The translations under genes and the position numbers were made by a program. Under the pieces are notes generated by a model. The model made no database searches. It was not told the origin of the DNA and was given only the letters and a program-made list of their open reading frames with translations. A DNA stretch of 64,000 bases from Deltaproteobacteria bacterium (GTDB lineage Bacteria; Desulfobacterota; Binatia; DP-6): the NCBI GenBank assembly GCA_005888095.1, contig VBKF01000091.1, positions 62,001-126,000 on the forward strand, in the 5' to 3' direction. Within the stretch, counting starts at the first letter, position 1, and each line of letters opens with the position of its first letter. Shown one piece after another: positions 31,757 to 39,206 of this stretch.

Positions 31757-32989
31757 GTGGCCGCGGTGGGGATGCGGCGGAAGCTCCTCTGGGTGGCTCT
31801 CCTCTACTTCGCCGAGGGGATGCCGTTCGGGCTCGTGCTCGACAACTTCCCGGTCTACTTCCGGGTGCACGGCGTCTCGCTCGCGGCGATCGGCTTCCTG
31901 AGCCTGCTGCGCGCGCCGTGGTGGGCCAAGGTCTTCTGGTCGCCGCTCGTCGACCAGGTGGGCGAGCGCCGGCAGTGGATCGCCGCCGCGCTCGCCGCCA
32001 TGGCGGGCGCGCTGCTGCTCGTGCAGGCCCTGCCCCCGGCGCCCGTCGGCACGGCGCTCATCGCGACGCTCTTCGCGTTCACCATCGCCGCGGCGACGCA
32101 GGACGTGGCGATCGACGCCTACACGATCGAGCTCCTGGTCCCCGGCGAGGAGGGCATCGCCAACGGCGTCCGCGTGTCGGCCTATCGGGCGGCGCTCATC
32201 GTCGGCGGCGGCGTGCTGGTCGCGCTCGCGGCGCGCGCGGGATGGCGCCCGACGTACTCCGTCGCGGCGCTCGGCTTCCTCGCGCTGGCGGTCACCGTCT
32301 TCGCCCTGCCGCCGACGGGCCATCAGCCCCAGCCGCCCGGCGAATGGGCGCGGAGCCTCGGCGCGTGGCTCGCGCGACCGGGGGCGCTGGCCGTCTTCCT
32401 CTTCGTCCTCCTCTACAAGCTCGGCGACATGGCGATGGGTCCGATGGTGAAGCCCTTCTGGGTCGACCGGGGGCTCAGCCTCGGCGAGATCGCGCTCATC
32501 TCGACGACGGTCGGGGTGGCGGCGTCGGTTGCCGGTGCGCTCGTCGGCGGTGTCGTGACGTCGCGCGCGGGGATCTTCCGGAGTCTCTGGCTCCTCGGAC
32601 TCCTCCAGGCGGTTTCCAACCTCGGCTATGCGACGGCCGCCTGGACGGGCGCCGGCCGTCCCGGCATCTACGCCGCGTCGCTCGCCGAGAGCTTCACCGG
32701 CGGGCTCGGCACGGCCGCGTTTCTCGCCTTCCTGATGAACGTCTGCGACAAGCAGCAGGCCGCCACGCAGTACGCGCTGCTCTCGGCGCTCTTCAACCTG
32801 AGCGGCTCGCTCGCGGGCGCGCTCTCCGGTGTGGGGGCCGCGCGGCTCGGCTACGGCGCCTACTTCGCCCTCACCTTCGTGCTGGCGCTGCCCGCCTACG
32901 CGCTGCTGCCCTGGGTCCGCGGGTGGATCCGCGAAGCCGCACGCCCGGGTGAAGAGCCCGAGCGCCGGGCGGCTAGCTCTTCGTCTTGA
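31757..32989 (+). CDS. MFS permease, AmpG/acetyl-CoA-transporter-like
   Basis: A 410-aa integral membrane protein with about 12 hydrophobic segments. The N-terminal block LLYFAEGMPFGLVLDNFPVYFR and RAPWWAKVFWSPLVDQVGERRQW (the motif A position) match AmpG-type muropeptide permeases and SLC33-like transporters. VAIDAYTIELLVPGEEGIANGVRVSAYR is another strong AmpG-like block. It may import anhydro-muropeptides. The GTG at 31757 and ATG at 31772 are both possible starts. The 3' end overlaps a convergent small gene by 17 bp. Confidence 0.82.
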   Translation: MAAVGMRRKLLWVALLYFAEGMPFGLVLDNFPVYFRVHGVSLAAIGFLSLLRAPWWAKVFWSPLVDQVGERRQWIAAALAAMAGALLLVQALPPAPVGTALIATLFAFTIAAATQDVAIDAYTIELLVPGEEGIANGVRVSAYRAALIVGGGVLVALAARAGWRPTYSVAALGFLALAVTVFALPPTGHQPQPPGEWARSLGAWLARPGALAVFLFVLLYKLGDMAMGPMVKPFWVDRGLSLGEIALISTTVGVAASVAGALVGGVVTSRAGIFRSLWLLGLLQAVSNLGYATAAWTGAGRPGIYAASLAESFTGGLGTAAFLAFLMNVCDKQQAATQYALLSALFNLSGSLAGALSGVGAARLGYGAYFALTFVLALPAYALLPWVRGWIREAARPGEEPERRAASSSS

Positions 32990-33215
32990 GCGACGCCTCG
33001 TTGTCGCGGATGAAGGCGCGGATCTCCTCGGCCATGTCGAGCAGCTTCACCCACTGCTCCTTGTAGAGCGTCACGGGGAAGCGGCCGAGGCCGTAGACCG
33101 AGACGCCGCCCTTCTCGCTCACCTTGATCGTGATCCCGCGGCTCGCCGCGCGCTTGAGGCGCTCGTTCTCGGCCTTGAGGCGATCGAGCTCGCTCTGCGT
33201 CATGTCGTCGGCCAT
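32973..33215 (-). CDS. Small conserved-looking coiled-coil protein of unknown function
   Basis: An 80-aa protein. The first ~28 residues are a heptad coiled coil (DDMTQSELDRLKAENERLKRA). The rest is a compact beta-then-helix unit, ITIKVSEKGGVSVYGLGRFPVTLYKEQWVKLLDMAEEIRAFIRDN. The pattern of a fixed GGVSVYGLGRFPVTLY strand pair and an amphipathic helix looks like a real conserved fold. I recall similar hypothetical proteins in other Gram-negative bacteria but know no function. The ATG at 33215 is chosen. It overlaps the 3' end of the MFS gene. Confidence 0.65.
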   Translation of the reverse strand: MADDMTQSELDRLKAENERLKRAASRGITIKVSEKGGVSVYGLGRFPVTLYKEQWVKLLDMAEEIRAFIRDNEASLKTKS

Positions 33216-33258
33216 ACGAGCGCTAGTAGCAGACGAGGACGGACATTGCACATTCGCT

Positions 33259-35634
33259 TCACCGCCTCCGTCCTGCCTTCAGGCGCACCGATCCTCCGTC
33301 CAGCCGCAGCTCCTCGCCTCCCGGGGCCGTGCCCGACGCGTCGGCAACGCTGACCGTGTAGCGATCTCCCGCCACCACCGTGTCCGGAAGCCGCCAGCGC
33401 AGGCGGCCGAGCCGGACGGTTCGCCGCCGCGTGGCGGGCCATGGCCTGAGCCATCCGAGCAGCAGGCGTCCGCCCTCCACGAGTGCGATATCCGGCGCCG
33501 GGTAGCGGGGAGCCGGCTCGAAGCGCGGCCCGTCCGTCGGAGGAGGCGCCGTCCCTTGCGGGGAGACGGCCGCCGCGAACTGCAGCGTCGCGAGCCGTGC
33601 GCCCGCCACCAGGTGGAGCCGGACCGGCAAGGTCACGATTCGACCCGACGTGGCAGGCGAACCTCTCCGCGCCACGAGGAGGCCCGCCGGCCGCGCGGCC
33701 GGCGGACTGGACGCCGCGGCACTGGGCGCCGACGTGCACAGCCCCGCGCCCCGTGTGCGCTCCGATCGGGGCAGCGGGAGCAGCGAGCGGCGGAAGCACG
33801 CCACCACGTCGCTGTTGACGATGGCGCCGTTGCCCCCGCACGCCGGTGGCACGTCCTCGGGGGCGGCGTCCATGGCGCTGAACAGATCGCTGTCCACCGG
33901 CGGCCGCTGATCGGGCAGCAACGAGGCCCTGAAGACCGCCGCGACGTCGGCGTTGTTGATCTCCCCGTTGCCGAACTCCCCGGCGTCGAAGGCATCGCCG
34001 TCCCCGTTCCGGTCGGTGCCCGGCGGCGCGACGTCGCAGACCACAACCGTCCGCTCCACGCCGAGCGTGCCGTCGGGCCCCGCCGTGATCGGGACGTCGC
34101 TCGACCCGTCGCTCGTGGCCGACGGCGCCACGATGCGGAGCCGGTAGCTCTGTCCCAGCTGCGCACCCGCGGGCACCGGGACGGACATCCTGCCGATCGC
34201 GCGCGTTCCGGTGAGGTGAGGATTGATGGGCGAGAGCCATCCCACCAGGACGGTGCTGGCGCCCTCGGGCTGGATGAGGCTCGGCGCAGGGAGATCCGGG
34301 TCCTGTGCGAAGCCGACCGGCCCCAGGAGCGCAGGGGTGGACGCGACCGGCTCGACCGTCGCGTTGAACTGCAAGGTCGCCACCTCCACCCCGGCGCCCG
34401 AGATCAACTCGACCTCGCAGAGGGCCGTCCCGCCCGGCGCCGCCCTGCAATCGGTCACGTGCAGGCTGGACGGTGCGACCGTGGTCGAGGTGGTGGTCGT
34501 GGCCCCGGTCGTCGTCGAGGTCGTGGTCGCCGGCTCGGTGCTGGTGGTGCTCGTCGTCGACGTTGTCGTGACGCTGGTCGAGGAGGAGGTCGTCGTGGAG
34601 GTCGTGGTGACGGGGGCCGAGGCGGTGAGCAGCAGCGCATGCTCCGGGCCGCTCACGGCGCCGATGGCGGCGACCTGCCGAGCATCGTTGATGGCCCGCG
34701 CCTCGTGCACCACCCATCCCGAGCCCGCCGGGATCAGCGTGTTCAGGTCGGTCATCACTCCGTCCGCGAAGATGAAGGCGCGCCGAGCACCGTCCTCGTC
34801 CGCGACCCAGCCCACGACGTCGCCGGCGCCGTCGATGCCGTAGGCGAAGCTGGCGGAGCCGTCGAGCGTGCCGAGATCGGTCATGACGCCGCCGCGGTAG
34901 CGGAAGGCGTGCGGCGTGTTGGCCGCGTCCTCCGCCACGCCCGCCACGTCGCTCGAGTCGTTGATGCCGCGGGCGCTGCTGCTCTGCCCGCCGAGCGTGC
35001 CGAGATCGGTGATCGCGGCGCCGTGGTAGAGAAAGGCGTGCGCCCGCGGCGCGCTGCCCGCATCGTATGCGGCGCCGACCACGTCTCCGGCGCGGTTGAT
35101 GCCGTAGCCGAAGCTGGCCGTCCCGCCGAATGTCCCGACGTCGCTCATCACACCCCCGCTGAAGAGGAACGCATGCAGCATGTGGGTGCCGATCTCCGCC
35201 GATCCCGTGACCTGGCCGGCGGCGTTGATCGCCTGACCGACGCTCGTCTGCCCGCCGAGCGTCCCGAGGTCCGTCATGATGCCGCGGGAGTAGAGGAAGG
35301 CGTGTGACGCGAGGTTGCCAGCGGTCGCGGCGGCGCCCACCACCTGGCCGGCATCGTTCACGCCGAACGCCAGGCTGGTGCTGCCGCCCAGCGTCCCGAG
35401 GTCGAGCATCACGCCTCCACTGTAGAGGAAGGCGTGCTGAGCGCCGTCGGCGGTCGAGGCGGAGCCGGCGACCTGCCCGGCGCCGTTGATGCCCCAGGCG
35501 GCGCTCGTCGGCCCGCCGAGCGTCCCCAGGTCGGTGACGACGTACATCGGCGCGCCGGCCGCCCGCGACGCGAAGAGCAGCGCCGCGACGAGCACGGACC
35601 GGGCGAGCTTCAGCTCGACGAGCCTGGGTGGCAT
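33259..35634 (-). CDS. Exported HAF-repeat protein with Thr/Ser linker and dockerin-like segment
   Basis: A 791-aa protein. A signal peptide (LARSVLVAALLFASRAAGAP) is followed by about seven HAF repeats of roughly 45 residues, each like TDLGTLGGQTS...INxAGQVxG...AFLYSGGVM. A Thr/Ser-rich linker spans about 45 residues. A beta-sandwich domain of cohesin-like character follows (VTDCRAAPGGTALCEVELISGAGVEVATLQFN). Next is an EF-hand/dockerin-like segment (DRNGDGDAFDAGEFGNGEINNADVAAVFRASLL), then a second beta domain. The ATG at 35634 is chosen because it precedes the signal peptide directly. It is probably a surface or secreted carbohydrate- or scaffold-binding protein; no catalytic motif was seen. 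Confidence 0.82.
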   Translation of the reverse strand: MPPRLVELKLARSVLVAALLFASRAAGAPMYVVTDLGTLGGPTSAAWGINGAGQVAGSASTADGAQHAFLYSGGVMLDLGTLGGSTSLAFGVNDAGQVVGAAATAGNLASHAFLYSRGIMTDLGTLGGQTSVGQAINAAGQVTGSAEIGTHMLHAFLFSGGVMSDVGTFGGTASFGYGINRAGDVVGAAYDAGSAPRAHAFLYHGAAITDLGTLGGQSSSARGINDSSDVAGVAEDAANTPHAFRYRGGVMTDLGTLDGSASFAYGIDGAGDVVGWVADEDGARRAFIFADGVMTDLNTLIPAGSGWVVHEARAINDARQVAAIGAVSGPEHALLLTASAPVTTTSTTTSSSTSVTTTSTTSTTSTEPATTTSTTTGATTTTSTTVAPSSLHVTDCRAAPGGTALCEVELISGAGVEVATLQFNATVEPVASTPALLGPVGFAQDPDLPAPSLIQPEGASTVLVGWLSPINPHLTGTRAIGRMSVPVPAGAQLGQSYRLRIVAPSATSDGSSDVPITAGPDGTLGVERTVVVCDVAPPGTDRNGDGDAFDAGEFGNGEINNADVAAVFRASLLPDQRPPVDSDLFSAMDAAPEDVPPACGGNGAIVNSDVVACFRRSLLPLPRSERTRGAGLCTSAPSAAASSPPAARPAGLLVARRGSPATSGRIVTLPVRLHLVAGARLATLQFAAAVSPQGTAPPPTDGPRFEPAPRYPAPDIALVEGGRLLLGWLRPWPATRRRTVRLGRLRWRLPDTVVAGDRYTVSVADASGTAPGGEELRLDGGSVRLKAGRRR

Positions 35635-35796
35635 GGCTGCGGGCCGGCCTCTTCTACCACTAGCGAAGAAGGCCCCGAGAGTGAAAGTCCCGACTACCCA
35701 CCGTCCCATGCCGGCCCGGTGCGTCGCCGCGCGTCAAAACGGATCGTGACCGGCTCGGCCTTGTCCCGCCGTGCGACCACATGGTAACCGCCCGGC

Positions 35797-36894
35797 GTGG
35801 CCGAGAGGCTCATCTCCGCCGACTCCCACGTGAATCCGCCGCCCGATCTCTGGGTGCGGGACGCGCCCCGGCACCTCGCGGACCGCGTGCCGCGCGTCGA
35901 GTCGACGCCGGAAGGCGACGTCTGGGTGGTGGACCGAAAGACGCAGCCGGTCCAGGGCCTGTCCTTCATGGGAGGGCGCGACTACAAGGACTACCGCCCG
36001 CGCGTCGTCTACAAGGAGATGCGTCCGGGCTCCTGGGACCCCCAGGCCCGCCTCGCCGACATGGACCAGGACGGCATCGCCGTCGACGTGCTCTACGGCG
36101 GGGGGCCGATGCGATACGACGACCCCGAGCTGCGCCGCTGGTGCATCGCACGGTACAACGACTGGCTCTTCGAGCTCGAGCGCGCGAGCGGCGGGCGCCT
36201 GGTCGGCATCCCGGTGATCCCGATCGACTCGCTCGACGAAGCGCTCGCCGAGCTGCGCCGGGTGCTCGCGAAAGGCGCACGCGGCGTGCAGGTGGAGGCG
36301 TTCCCCGACAACCAGGGCAGGCCCCACTACAGCGACCCCGTGTGGGAGCCGCTGTGGAGCGAGATCGCGGCGGCGGAGGTCCCGCTCTCCTTTCACATCC
36401 AGGGCCCGCGCGGCATGCACCTCCAGCGGCTCTTCGACCCCACCCCCGGCGTGCGCGAGTCGTTCATCGCGCTCGCGCCGCTCGGCGTGAGCGAGCTCGT
36501 CGCCGAGCTCGTCTTCTGCGGCATCTGCGCGCGCCACCCGCGCCTGCGTTTCGTCGTCGTCGAGACGGGCATCGGCTGGATCCCGTACTTCCTCGAGCGC
36601 ATGGACTCGACCTTCAAGAAGCACCGCTTCTGGACCCGATCGGTCATCCCCGAGCCGCCGAGCTTCTACTGGTACCGCCAGGGGCACGCGACCTTCATCG
36701 AGGACCGGGCCGGCGTGAAGCTCCATCGCGAGGCGGGGGTCGAGAACGTCATGTGGTCGAGCGACTACCCGCACAGCGACTCGACCTGGCCGCGCTCGCG
36801 CGAGGTGGTGGCCGAGCACTTCGCAGGCGTCCCCGACGAGGCGCGGCGGCAGATCATCTACGGAAACGCCGCGCGCCTCTACCGGATCAGCTGA
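35797..36894 (+). CDS. Amidohydrolase-2 family metal-dependent hydrolase (copy 2)
   Basis: A 365-aa TIM-barrel protein. It opens with LISADSHVNPPPDLWVRD (D-x-H variant of the HxH metal pair). Further blocks are RLADMDQDGIAVDVLYGG, CIARYNDWLFE, VPLSFHIQGPRGMH (barrel His), RLRFVVVETGIGWIPYFLERMD and the signature VMWSSDYPHSDSTWPRSREVV with the catalytic Asp. It shares architecture with the protein at 26.3 kb. GTG at 35797. It is followed by a toxin-antitoxin module and has no co-directional enzyme partner. Confidence 0.86.
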   Translation: MAERLISADSHVNPPPDLWVRDAPRHLADRVPRVESTPEGDVWVVDRKTQPVQGLSFMGGRDYKDYRPRVVYKEMRPGSWDPQARLADMDQDGIAVDVLYGGGPMRYDDPELRRWCIARYNDWLFELERASGGRLVGIPVIPIDSLDEALAELRRVLAKGARGVQVEAFPDNQGRPHYSDPVWEPLWSEIAAAEVPLSFHIQGPRGMHLQRLFDPTPGVRESFIALAPLGVSELVAELVFCGICARHPRLRFVVVETGIGWIPYFLERMDSTFKKHRFWTRSVIPEPPSFYWYRQGHATFIEDRAGVKLHREAGVENVMWSSDYPHSDSTWPRSREVVAEHFAGVPDEARRQIIYGNAARLYRIS

Positions 36895-36978
36895 CGCGGC
36901 GCCGCCGCGCAGCGGGCGGACGCGGGCGACGATGGCCGGCACTTGCCACGGCCCCAGGTGTCTGACAATTTGTCTGCC

Positions 36979-37200
36979 ATGAGGACCGTCACGCTTCGAG
37001 CCTTGCGCCGGGATGCGCGGGTCTTGGATGTCGCGGCGAGCGGAGAGGAGATTCTCGTCACTCGCTTCGGAAAGCCCTACGTCCGCATCGTCCCGGCAAA
37101 GCAGCCACGGTCGTTTCTGGGAGCGGGCAAACACCTTGGCCTCAGGAAACCGGTGTCCCCCGAGGCCATCCCATCCTCCGAGTGGAAGGGTTTGCGGTGA
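36979..37200 (+). CDS. Phd/YefM-type antitoxin
   Basis: A 73-aa antitoxin. The N-terminal Phd fold is RTVTLRALRRDARVLDVAASGEEILVTRFGKPYVRIVPA, in which LVTRFGKPxVxIVP is the family hallmark. The C-terminal tail (LGLRKPVSPEAIPSSEWKGLR) is the toxin-binding part. The ATG at 36979 fits the family start. A possible promoter is TTGCCA (36943-36948) with ACAATT (36965-36970). TGTCTG occurs twice just upstream. The TGA overlaps the GTG of the toxin gene. Confidence 0.78.
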   Translation: MRTVTLRALRRDARVLDVAASGEEILVTRFGKPYVRIVPAKQPRSFLGAGKHLGLRKPVSPEAIPSSEWKGLR

Positions 37201-37613
37201 GATACCTGCTCGACACGGCTCCATGGATCAACGGTGTGACCGTCCCGCACGTGCTCCCCGCACGCATCCGGCGCCTGGTGGCATCCATGGAGACCAAAGG
37301 TCTCTGCAGCATCAGCCTGCTCGAGACAGCCATTCTCTACCGGCTGCGTCGCCTCGATATCGCGGGCGCACTGGCCGAGTTCCTCGCGGCTGGCCTCTCC
37401 GACGACTTGCAGGTTCTGGAGCTGACGCCGGCGATCGCCGTGAAGACCAACGAACTCGGAGAAGACTTCCCCGGAGATGCGTTCGACAGGACCATCGTCG
37501 CTACTGCCGCAGTGCTGAATCTGAAGCTCATCACGGCTGATCCGGCCATCCGAGACGCGAAGAAGTGCGAGGTCGAGTATTACCCGTTCAAACCCGCGCG
37601 TTCCGGCACTTGA
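37197..37613 (+). CDS. PIN-domain toxin paired with Phd-type antitoxin
   Basis: A 138-aa PIN nuclease. Metal ligands are visible in RYLLDTAPWING (Asp), CSISLLETAILYR (Glu), and DAFDRTIVATAAVLNLKLITADPAI (two Asp). The C-terminus ends KCEVEYYPFKPARSGT. The pattern AFLDTHxxxW...DRxIxATA is that of the Phd-associated PIN group rather than the RHH-associated VapC at 23.9 kb. The GTG at 37197 overlaps the antitoxin stop (GTGA). Confidence 0.86.
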   Translation: MRYLLDTAPWINGVTVPHVLPARIRRLVASMETKGLCSISLLETAILYRLRRLDIAGALAEFLAAGLSDDLQVLELTPAIAVKTNELGEDFPGDAFDRTIVATAAVLNLKLITADPAIRDAKKCEVEYYPFKPARSGT

Positions 37614-37705
37614 TCCTCCGCGCGGCGGCGCTCGAAGCGATCTTGGACGAACGGCGGTAGACGTAGCGCGCGCAAGCCCGTGACGGTCCCGGCGTACGGC
37701 GAGCG

Positions 37706-38041
37706 TCACAGCGCGGCGCGCACCGGCGCTCCCGCGCGCAGGGCCTGCGGGGCCGTCGTATCGCGGCGGAGGAGGAGATAGAGGAGCGGACCCACGCTGC
37801 CGAAGCCCAGGGTGAGCAGCACGTAGGGGATCGGCGACACGCCCCGCTCGCGCGCGTCCCGCCACATCCAGGAGACGATCAGGCTGAGCGCGATCACCAG
37901 GTCGGCGAACGCGGTGACCGTCACCGAGTTCGCCATCTCGAGCTGGACGACGCCGGCTACCCCGTGCTGGTAGACGGCGTAGGCGGTGAGGTCGCCGAAG
38001 GCGAGCAGCACGATCCCGATCCCGATCTTGCGTGCGGTCAT
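37706..38041 (-). CDS. DUF2834-like small membrane protein
   Basis: A 111-aa protein with three hydrophobic segments (GIGIVLLAFGDLTAYAVY; ANSVTVTAFADLVIALSLIVSWMW; PYVLLTLGFGSVGPLLYLLL). The pattern D-x-x-x-x-x-S-x-x-x-W-x-x-x-D-A-R and the C-terminal GSVGPLLYLLLRR match DUF2834. The function is unknown. A strong Shine-Dalgarno AAAGGAGG precedes the ATG at 38041. A correctly spaced sigma-54-like element and a 7-bp hairpin lie 30-55 bp upstream, next to a divergent NtrB/NtrC-type pair, so it is the likely target of that regulator. Confidence 0.78.
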   Translation of the reverse strand: MTARKIGIGIVLLAFGDLTAYAVYQHGVAGVVQLEMANSVTVTAFADLVIALSLIVSWMWRDARERGVSPIPYVLLTLGFGSVGPLLYLLLRRDTTAPQALRAGAPVRAAL

Positions 38042-38246
38042 GGTGGCCTCCTTTCGCCGGGCCGGGGGTTCAAGGACCGTGCCGGGATCGGCACGCTGAA
38101 CCCGCGTAGCGGCCGGCCGCAGGCGTGTGGCGCCGGCGCCGCGCGGCGCGGCGGGAACGCCACACGCAAGCCTCCCGTTGCGCGCCAGAGGGCGGCCGAG
38201 CGACAATCCCCCACGCTTGGGCCAGGACTTGCAGCATCCCACCCAC
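38042..38246. other. Divergent intergenic region between DUF2834 gene and the two-component pair
   Basis: 205 bp holding the sigma-54-like element described separately, then a GC-rich stretch with the repeats CGGCCGGCCG and GCGCCGCGCGGCGCGG. No clear promoter for the kinase gene was recognised. An open frame continues upstream of the chosen kinase ATG but has no signal or domain character. Confidence 0.35.
38069..38084 (-). promoter_or_regulatory. Sigma-54-like promoter with overlapping inverted repeat, upstream of DUF2834 gene
   Basis: On the minus strand the sequence CGGCACGGTCCTTGAA (38084 to 38069) matches the sigma-54 consensus in spacing. GG falls at -25/-24 (38083-38082) and TTG at -15 to -13, but -12 is A instead of the expected C. 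Predicted transcription would start near 38058, just ahead of the ribosome-binding site. The same bases form part of a perfect hairpin CGTGCCG/CGGCACG (38078-38084 with 38089-38095). Confidence 0.45.
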
Positions 38247-39206
38247 ATGCGCACGTTCCGCGCGGCACGCTGGTGGGGCGCCGTGGGTGGGATCGCCCTC
38301 GCCGTCGTCGACACCCTGACGATGGTCAGGCTCGGCGTGACCTTCCAGATGAACGGGCGCGACGTCACCGCGCTGGTCGCCGTCTCCTTCGGGTCGTCGC
38401 TCGCGCTCCTCGGCTTCCTCCTCGGCTACGCGCTCGAGGCCCGGCGGCGCGACCGTCGGGCGGCGGCCCTCGTCCAGGCGCAGCTCGAGGCGCTGAACGC
38501 CGCCCGGGCGCGCCTCGTGCAGAGCGAGAAGCTCGCCGCGCTCGGCCAGCTCGCGACCGCGATCGCGCACGAGGTCCGCAACCCCCTCGCCGTCATCCGC
38601 TCGGCGGCGCAGGGGCTCGGCGAGACCGTGTCGTCGGACGACGCGGAGGCCGCGCGGGCCTGCGCGTTCATCACCGCCGAGATCGACCGCCTGGGGAGCG
38701 TCGTCTCCTCGCTCCTCGAGTTTGCCCGTCCCCTCCACCTCGAGCCGCGTGCCGTCTCGGTCCGCGACCTCTTCGACCGCGCGGCCCTCCTCGCCGAAGG
38801 GGAGCTGGCCGCCAGGGGCGCCCGGCTCGGGCGTGACGAGTTGCCGGACCTGCCCGCCGTCAGGGCGGATCCCGACCTCCTGTCCCAGGTGCTGCTCGGG
38901 CTCCTCGCGAACGCCGCCGAGGCGGTGCCTCCCGGCGGCGACGTGACGCTCGCCGCCCGGGCACGGGACGGCGCCGTCGAGCTCGTGGTCGAGGACTCCG
39001 GCCCGGGCATCCCGCCCGAGCTGCGCGACCGCGTCTTCGAGCCGTTCTTCACCACGCGCGCGCGCGGCATCGGCCTCGGCCTCGCCGTGGCGCGCCAGGT
39101 CGTCGAGGCGCACGGCGGGCGGATCGAGGCCGGCGAGCGGCCGGGCGGCGGGGCGCGGCTCACGGTCCGGCTGCCGTCCGCCGGCCAGCCGGCGATCGCC
39201 GCATGA
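38247..39206 (+). CDS. Membrane sensor histidine kinase (NtrB-like partner of the sigma-54 regulator)
   Basis: A 319-aa kinase. Two transmembrane helices (~10-30 and ~40-63) enclose only a short periplasmic loop. A coiled linker (EARRRDRRAAALVQAQLEALNAARARLVQSEKLAALGQLATAI) leads into the H-box AHEVRNPLAVI with His108. The ATPase has LLANAAEAVPPGG (N box), VEDSGPGIPPELRDRVFEPFFTTRARGIGLGLAVARQVVEAHGG (G1, F and G2 boxes). The ATG at 38247 gives an intact first helix. The stop overlaps the response regulator start. Confidence 0.9.
   Translation: MRTFRAARWWGAVGGIALAVVDTLTMVRLGVTFQMNGRDVTALVAVSFGSSLALLGFLLGYALEARRRDRRAAALVQAQLEALNAARARLVQSEKLAALGQLATAIAHEVRNPLAVIRSAAQGLGETVSSDDAEAARACAFITAEIDRLGSVVSSLLEFARPLHLEPRAVSVRDLFDRAALLAEGELAARGARLGRDELPDLPAVRADPDLLSQVLLGLLANAAEAVPPGGDVTLAARARDGAVELVVEDSGPGIPPELRDRVFEPFFTTRARGIGLGLAVARQVVEAHGGRIEAGERPGGGARLTVRLPSAGQPAIAA

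Noticed and set aside
34455..34640. Simple-sequence GTCGTGGTC-rich tract as a regulatory repeat
   Set aside because: It is the reverse complement of Thr/Ser codons in the linker of the HAF protein and is explained by that coding.
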